10,465 nucleotides of DNA from Oehlia diaphana (taxonomy: Eukaryota > Glomeromycota > Glomeromycetes > Glomerales > Glomeraceae), in assembly GCA_003833135.1 (NCBI GenBank), contig QZLH01000045.1, positions 130,097 through 140,561 of the forward strand. Direction: 5' to 3'. Below the pieces are notes generated by a model. It had not been told where the DNA came from. It did not search any database and was given only the letters and a program-made list of their open reading frames with translations. The translations under genes and the position numbers were made by a program. The stretch's first letter is position 1, and every line of letters begins with the position of its first letter. Of this stretch, positions 6,336 through 10,465 are shown in pieces.

Positions 6336-6791
6336 AAAGTTATAACATTTTTAACCAATAAATAATTTAATATTAGATAATATTTTTTTATTATTAATCA
6401 AATTTGCAAAAAAAAAAAAAATAATGCAAAAGGTTAAATATGCAAAAAAAAAATTAATGAAATACTAATGGGCTTAGCAATTAAAAAAGCCACAAATCAA
6501 AATATTTAATAAAAAAGCCATAATTCAAATATTTAGTAACAAAAAGCCACTATTAGTTATTAAGTAATTAACAAAAAAGAAATATTAAACAAAAAAGCCA
6601 TTAATCAAATATTTAGAAATAAAGCCATTAGTTAAACACTTAATAAAAAGCCATTAATTAAATATTAACAAAAAAGCATTAGTCAAAAAAAGCCATTAGC
6701 CAAATCAGCCTAAAATCAGTATTGATATTTACAGTTAACAAAATGGCTTGGTAATTGACAAAAATGACTTGAAATTTAACAAAAAAAGCTT
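6336..6791. repeat. AAAAAGCCATTA module, expanded copy
   Basis: This is the second, 456-base version of the module at 6045-6276, with the same head and tail. Its central array is longer: aagcc cores start near 6487, 6515, 6544, 6595, 6622, 6648 and 6690, with a degenerate unit near 6572 and aagca at 6674. Most spacings are 26-29 bases, so this is a decayed tandem repeat of about 26 bp. The inverted core again closes the module (aagccatt 6690-6697, aatggctt 6742-6749). The copies sit head to tail, 59 bases apart. No coding frame is present. Confidence 0.7.
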
Positions 6792-6822
6792 CTTTAAATT
6801 TCAAATTATTCATGATTCGATT

Positions 6823-7070
6823 TGATTCGCCGATCATGGGATGTGGCTATGTAATAATGACGTTGCCCACTACTAAAAATTTTGAAACAAAAATATAAAA
6901 TTATGAAAAAACCACTTCAAATTAAGTGTGTGGTTATGGTGTTGTACTTACAAAAAGGAAGTGGCTGGAAATCACATATAAGATCATGTTTCCTAACGCT
7001 AACGGCTAATTTTCGCAATTTTCCAAATTTTTAATACGCTAATCATTTTGTGCTACTGATCGGCAAATCA
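6823..7070. mobile_element. Possible foldback element, 14-bp terminal repeats
   Basis: The boundaries tgattcgccgatca (6823-6836) and tgatcggcaaatca (7057-7070) are inverted copies matching at 13 of 14 positions. The 248-base interior is GC-richer than the flanks and contains a smaller inverted pair, ccacttc (6912-6918) and gaagtgg (6958-6964). No ORF or obvious target-site duplication is seen. The repeats are short enough that a regulatory or chance origin is possible. Confidence 0.35.
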
Positions 7071-7777
7071 CGAGATATAATAAGGTAATATTTTTAACCG
7101 ATAATATGAAAATTTATATAAAAGTTTTAATAATGTATACTATTTTGGGATTTATTGAAGTACGATCGATATTTAGTTGGCCAGTGACGTTTACATTTAC
7201 ATTTTAATTTCATTGTGGATCTTTTACTTTGACATATGACGACATACAAAAGTAAACGTAAAATTTTTATTGAAAAAAAATTTCGGAATTCTGCGATACA
7301 ACTTCTGAAATTCTTTTTTTTTTAAAAAAAAAATCGGCAATATTTTTTCTTTTGAGAAACGAGAAAAAAGGATGCACTTTTTCATATGATTCATATAGGT
7401 TATTTAGGCTAATGTTTTTTTTTTTTGTTAAAAAAAAAAAAAATTTATTTAAACAACAAAAGATGAATGACGGATGACTAATTCCGAAAAACGCCAATAT
7501 GCATTCATTGGAATTTTCGATTTTAATAATCCTTTAAGAAAAAAAGTATTAGTAGATTGTAATTTTGAACTAGCTAAAATCGATAAAAAATAAAGATTTT
7601 TCAAAGTTCCCATGACACCTTTCTTTTGTGTGAAAAAAAAAAATTGTAGAACTATGCAATACATTTCTTGGCATGTTTAAGTTTTAATGACATAATTGTT
7701 TATTCCTAATTCTGTAATTGATTTTAAAAAAAAAATTTCATATATTTTTATAATATTTTTATAATAACGACACAAAA
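7071..7777. other. AT-rich spacer with homopolymer runs and hairpins
   Basis: I see no gene. Open frames on the minus strand at 7267-7664 are translations of poly(A)/poly(T) tracts (Phe and Lys runs). Hairpins include acgtttac (7188-7195) with gtaaacgt (7252-7259), the pair tttacttt/aaaagtaaa just inside it, and an A-run/T-run pair with atttc/gaaat around 7272-7320. Confidence 0.55.
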
Positions 7778-7912
7778 ATGGGTTTTTTGACCCTTATTCT
7801 TTGTCTTTTTGTAGAATTTCATTATTCTATAAGTTGCATATCATACGATTATGACGATCCTCTTGTTTTCTTTTTATGGTTTGCACAATTCCTTTTTAGA
7901 AGCCTAGAATAA
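7778..7912 (+). CDS. Small ORF with hydrophobic N-terminus
   Basis: An ATG at 7778 in a favourable start context (aaaaATGG) opens 44 codons to TAA at 7910-7912. The product begins MGFLTLILCLFVEFHYSISC, which resembles a signal peptide or first membrane helix, followed by a short acidic stretch (YDYDDP) and a second hydrophobic segment (LVFFLWFAQFLF). An AATAAA (7908-7913) overlaps the stop and could serve as a poly(A) signal; a TATA-rich stretch lies at 7740-7765. No family is recognised. Phe/Leu-rich frames arise by chance in T-rich DNA, so it may not be a gene. Confidence 0.2.
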   Translation: MGFLTLILCLFVEFHYSISCISYDYDDPLVFFLWFAQFLFRSLE

Positions 7913-8231
7913 ACATATGGCATCTCATTGCCTTTGGTCGTTAAAAACCCAAAAGGGTAATAGAAAATTTAACAATCCGGCCCGCATTAAGATTTTTTTG
8001 ATCTGCATCATTATTAATGATCTTGCCTAGAATTAAAAAAAGGGGGGATGATCTTCATATTTATTTATTAATACATAATGCAATAGGTTTTGAGGGCAAA
8101 ATTTACAATATATTGTTTATATTAACGTAATATATAATCTATATTATATATCTGTATCACAATATGTTTATTTGAATTTAAAACAAAGAACTTTGTTTCA
8201 ATATTAATATCAAAAATTTTTTTCTTTCATC
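7913..8231. other. Spacer without gene
   Basis: A GC-richer island (7940-8060, with aatccggcccgcattaag and a run of six G) is open in one minus-strand frame without a start codon. The ATG at 8058 reads only 14 codons because of the A-run and G-run there. The rest is AT-rich with TATA repeats. Confidence 0.5.
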
Positions 8232-8281
8232 ACGTGAGATTTTTACGTGAGATTTTTACGTGAAATTTTACGTGAAATTTT
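8232..8281. repeat. Tandem repeat of ACGTGAGATTTTT
   Basis: Four head-to-tail units start at 8232, 8245, 8258 and 8270. The first two are identical 13-mers (acgtgagattttt); the last two are 12-mers (acgtgaaatttt). The first is preceded by C, giving CACGTGA, which contains the bHLH E-box CACGTG. Spacing of 12-13 bases puts the ACGTG cores about 1.2 helical turns apart. Confidence 0.85.
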
Positions 8282-8460
8282 ACTGATGATAATTCGAGAT
8301 GGTAATCATGGGACAAAATTATCATTAAAACGAAAAAGTATATATATTTAAGCAAAAAAAAAACTGTAAAGAAGTGACAAAATATTACTAAAAATATTAA
8401 AGAATAAAAATATTATATATATAAAAAATTTATAACCCATAAATATTTTCTATATAATTA

Positions 8461-8588
8461 AATGGAATTTGAGATTGGGATTTGGAATTTGGATGGGATG
8501 GGTTTGGGATTTGGGACTGATATGGGATTGGAATGAGTATGGGATTTGGGATTTGGGATGGGATGGGATTTTAATTGGGTTGCAAGTA
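8461..8588 (+). repeat. G-rich TGGGATTT minisatellite A
   Basis: This is an irregular array of GGGAT, TTTGGGAT and TTTGGAAT words, all G-rich on the plus strand. It ends ttaattgggttgcaagta (8571-8588). Runs of GGG at 8495, 8500, 8506 and 8513, and at 8541, 8548, 8555, 8560 and 8565, meet the usual four-G-run pattern for G-quadruplexes. Long open frames on the minus strand here (Pro/Ser/Ile-rich) are products of the repeat. Confidence 0.85.
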
Positions 8589-8643
8589 TACTCCAGACTA
8601 TGATAAGATAGGAAGATTTTACCATTCTTTTTGAAGCATCCAA

Positions 8644-8712
8644 ATGTCACAATTGTTTACAACATCGGAAGAGGTCAAAGAACAAGAACGACGACTCAAA
8701 TTGAATTGCTGA
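8644..8712 (+). other. Short coding-like ORF, 22 codons
   Basis: An ATG at 8644 opens MSQLFTTSEEVKEQERRLKL then NC and TGA (8710-8712). A second frame over the same end reads TTTQIELLKAAI before TAA. Both look more protein-like than the surroundings, which suggests a small exon or a frameshifted relic just after minisatellite A. There is no clear splice donor. Function is unknown. Confidence 0.2.
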
Positions 8713-8970
8713 AAGCCGCAATTTAATAAAAAAAATACGAAAGACATCAACATCAAATTCACAAACTGCTTGTTAACATTTTTTTATTGAGAACATTCGT
8801 AAAATCGATTTGACAATTTTGTTTTTCTCGCATGGAACCAAACTGCCAATTTGATTCTTATGCATTGAAACGGTAGCGAGCTAGAATATCTAAATTCATA
8901 CCGCGTTCATTTATATGACTATTTTAATTTTACAAATTACAACTATGTAAGAGTTCGGATTCAGCTTACA
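8713..8970. other. Spacer without recognisable feature
   Basis: Moderately AT-rich unique-looking DNA with scattered GC words (for example gaaacggtagcgagctag near 8867-8884). I see no convincing frame or repeat. Confidence 0.45.
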
Positions 8971-8974
8971 GTAT

Positions 8975-9066
8975 TTCACCGAGTCAACTTACTGACAGAA
9001 TTCACCGAAAACCATTTCATCGACAGAATCATTTTAACGAAATCAATGATTCACCGAAATCATTTC
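8975..9066. repeat. TTCACCGA repeat cluster
   Basis: The octamer ttcaccga occurs at 8975-8982, 9001-9008 and 9050-9057. The last two are followed by aaaccatttca and aatcatttca. The word gacagaat also repeats at 8993 and 9022. This looks like a decayed short tandem or a cluster of similar binding sites. Confidence 0.55.
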
Positions 9067-9360
9067 ACAAATTATTAAACTGATTTTTCTTTTAAATAAT
9101 AATATTTTTTTTATAACTAATTTTGATGTTAAGAGTATTATTTTAAAACATTAAGTATAAGTATTTCGGTTTTTTTTATTTAGAATAAATACATTATGCA
9201 ATTAGTGCTTATAAACAATTTTATGATATGATATTATACGTTATACGTTATGGAACTCGATAGATCTTCGTAATTAATTTTTTATTTTTTTATTTATTTA
9301 TTGCTTTATAAAATTGCTTAGTATGACAAAAAAATTATTATAGTAAAAATATTTAGAATA
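9067..9360. other. AT-rich spacer
   Basis: Very AT-rich DNA with short repeats such as the doubled ttatacgtta word near 9234-9250. I see no gene. Confidence 0.5.
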
Positions 9361-9521
9361 TGGATATGGGATATGGGATTTGGATTGGGAGATTGGGATT
9401 GGGATTTTGAAATGGGATTATGGGATATGGGATCATTGGAATGGGATGATAGGATATGGGATGGGATATAGGATGGGACGGGATGTGGGATTTCCAATTC
9501 CATTAATATGGGTGGCAAGTA
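9361..9521 (+). repeat. G-rich TGGGATAT minisatellite B
   Basis: This is a second irregular array of TGGGAT words on the same strand as 8461-8588. It ends ttaatatgggtggcaagta (9503-9521), closely matching the end of array A (ttaattgggttgcaagta). GGG runs at 9368, 9375, 9386, 9395 and 9401 are spaced close to quadruplex rules. The plus and minus open frames over it (Gly/Trp/Asp-rich and Pro/Ser/Ile-rich) are repeat translations. Confidence 0.85.
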
Positions 9522-9682
9522 GGAAGTGGATTCCATCCAAATTGGCTGTTTTAATTACAGGACAATGCAAGATTTTCTTGTTATATATTTTTTCTAATTT
9601 TAGACGCTTAAATAATATCTTAAATAATTTAATAAATCAATGATGGTGCTGCGGGAAGTCTGAATACATTCCACTATGTTCG

Positions 9683-9692
9683 ATGACGTCAT
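9683..9692. promoter_or_regulatory. Perfect CRE palindrome TGACGTCA
   Basis: ATGACGTCAT is a ten-base perfect palindrome containing the full cAMP-response element TGACGTCA, the classical site for ATF/CREB-type bZIP proteins, which fungi also have. It directly abuts a long hairpin (9691-9735). No obvious gene start is nearby, so it may be chance or belong to a gene outside the window. Confidence 0.4.
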
Positions 9693-9735
9693 GTCCGTTA
9701 TTCTGCTCATCATTATTCTGTTAGATAACGGACAT
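9691..9735. repeat. Perfect 11-bp inverted repeat
   Basis: The arms atgtccgttat (9691-9701) and ataacggacat (9725-9735) are exact complements around a 23-base loop. The word attctg occurs in both ends of the loop. The surrounding block 9645-9860 is GC-richer than the flanks. Confidence 0.65.
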
Positions 9736-9755
9736 TACTTCGGACTTAATAAAGG

Positions 9756-9778
9756 TTTTCAGTCTTTATCTCTGAAAA
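9756..9778. repeat. 7-bp hairpin
   Basis: The arms ttttcag (9756-9762) and ctgaaaa (9772-9778) pair perfectly around a 9-base loop. Confidence 0.45.
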
Positions 9779-9835
9779 TAATTTGTTAAGTGACGCCTTC
9801 CGAGCTAGCGAAAATTAAGAGTACAAGTTTTGTTG

Positions 9836-9855
9836 TGTCACTGATCAAAGTGACA
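9836..9855. repeat. 6-bp hairpin TGTCAC/GTGACA
   Basis: tgtcac (9836-9841) and gtgaca (9850-9855) are exact inverted copies around tgatcaaa, with partial pairing of the flanks (ttg/tcaa). It is the third foldback in the 9683-9855 block. Confidence 0.45.
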
Positions 9856-10033
9856 TCAATTTTTTATATATTAATATAATTGCGCAAGTTGTTAATTAAT
9901 AAAATTTTTGCTATTTTATAGTAGTACATGCTTAATTATAAAGTACATTACCAACGTTCATTAAAGACAAACTTTTTCATTGGAAAAATCTTTTCAGCCT
10001 ATCAAAATATGCAAACAAATCAAACAATAAATT

Positions 10034-10465
10034 TCATCTACTGCGCTCGTTAAAAAAGAGCAAAAAAAAAAAAATACAGAACTCCGAAATATTATCCAAA
10101 AACAATTTAGAATAATCTATTGCGCGAGCAAAAAAAAAAAAAAAAAAAAAAAACTATATAACAAAAAAAAAAAAAAAAAAAAAAAAAAAACACTAAAAAA
10201 AAAAAACAAAAAAAAAAAAAAAAAAAGAAACCCCAAAAAAAAAACAAAAAAAAATTAAAAAATAATTAATGGAAAAAAAAAAAAAAAAAAAAAAACAGAA
10301 CTCTATTGCGCGAGAAAAAAAAAAAAAAAAAATACAAAACTCCGAAATATTCATCCAAAAACAATAAGAATAGTAGTACATAACAGATAAAGAAAGCTCC
10401 ATCATTTACTGCGCTCGTTATAAAAAGAGCAAAAAAAAAAAAAAAAAAAAAAACGAACCTCCGAA
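10034..10465. repeat. Poly(A)-interrupted modular repeat array
   Basis: Two fixed words alternate with long A-tracts. Word 1 is TACTGCGCTCGTT followed by AAAAGAGC (10040-10061 and 10408-10430), which forms a GCTC/GAGC hairpin; shortened forms with TATTGCGCGAG occur at 10119 and 10305. Word 2 is AACTCCGAAATATT then ATCCAAAAACAAT (10080-10106, 10338-10365), and its start (ctccgaa) recurs at 10459-10465, cut by the window end. A-tracts of 10 to 30 bases follow the hairpin word each time. The minus-strand open frame at 10193-10405 is a poly-Phe artefact. A retroposon with A-rich tail inserted repeatedly, or an expanding satellite, are both possible. Confidence 0.75.

Noticed and set aside
6045..6791. 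CRISPR-like array
   Set aside because: The units are degenerate, spacers are not distinct, and the sequence is eukaryotic in character.
7267..7664. Two minus-strand open frames rich in Phe and Lys
   Set aside because: They are translations of poly(A)/poly(T) runs with no domain-like stretch.
7941..8058. Possible 38-codon minus-strand ORF starting at 8058
   Set aside because: Careful counting of the G-run and A-run at 8034-8047 puts the ATG in a different frame that stops after 14 codons.
8450..8650. Pro/Ser/Ile-rich minus-strand open frames
   Set aside because: They are antisense translations of minisatellite A.
9318..9643. Repeat-type open frames on both strands
   Set aside because: They are explained by minisatellite B; the Gly/Trp/Asp and Pro/Ser patterns follow the DNA repeat.
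10193..10405. 70-codon poly-Phe open frame
   Set aside because: It is an artefact of long A-tracts.

Overview
The window is about three-quarters A+T, with long poly(A)/poly(T) runs, no operon-like gene packing and no clear full-length gene. The best fit is repeat-rich intergenic DNA from an AT-rich eukaryote. My first choice is an arbuscular mycorrhizal fungus (Glomeromycotina, Rhizophagus-like), because LINE endonuclease fragments with an SRIDYIW motif and G-rich TGGGAT-type minisatellites are familiar there. This is inference; another AT-rich fungus or protist is possible.

Left part, 1-4360: a graveyard of retroelements, nearly all read on the minus strand. It holds a decayed Ty1/copia RNase H end (205-585), a second copy of the same copia end (1708-1815) about 1.5 kb away, and two decayed LINE endonuclease (EEP) fragments (about 700-1300 and about 3870-4255). 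Between them are minus-strand frames that look once-coding but that I cannot name (2077-2313, 2437-2580, 2912-3091, 3615-3701). A short segment occurs four times between 3127 and 4400, and a 35-bp tandem repeat lies inside one unnamed frame.

Middle part, 4360-7100: small decayed coding pieces, namely a hydrophobic minus-strand frame with three stops (4477-4677), two plus-strand pieces (4815-4889, 4970-5092) and an exon-like minus-strand piece (5838-5934). There are also several non-coding elements: a 287-bp inverted-repeat element rich in CCGTAAT-like words (5283-5569), two related modules carrying a roughly 26-bp AAAAAGCCATTA repeat (6045-6276 and 6336-6791), and a possible foldback element bounded by 14-bp inverted repeats (6823-7070).

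Right part, 7100-10465: mostly AT-rich spacer. It contains a 44-codon plus-strand ORF with a hydrophobic N-terminus (7778-7912), a 13-bp ACGTGAGA tandem (8232-8281), two G-rich minisatellites that end in the same short sequence (8461-8588, 9361-9521), a GC-richer block with a perfect CRE palindrome and three hairpins (9683-9855), and a poly(A)-interrupted modular repeat that runs off the window (10034-10465).

Nothing here works together as a pathway. The coherent story is repeated insertion, local duplication and decay of mobile elements. All family calls come from reading motifs by eye, without any database search.
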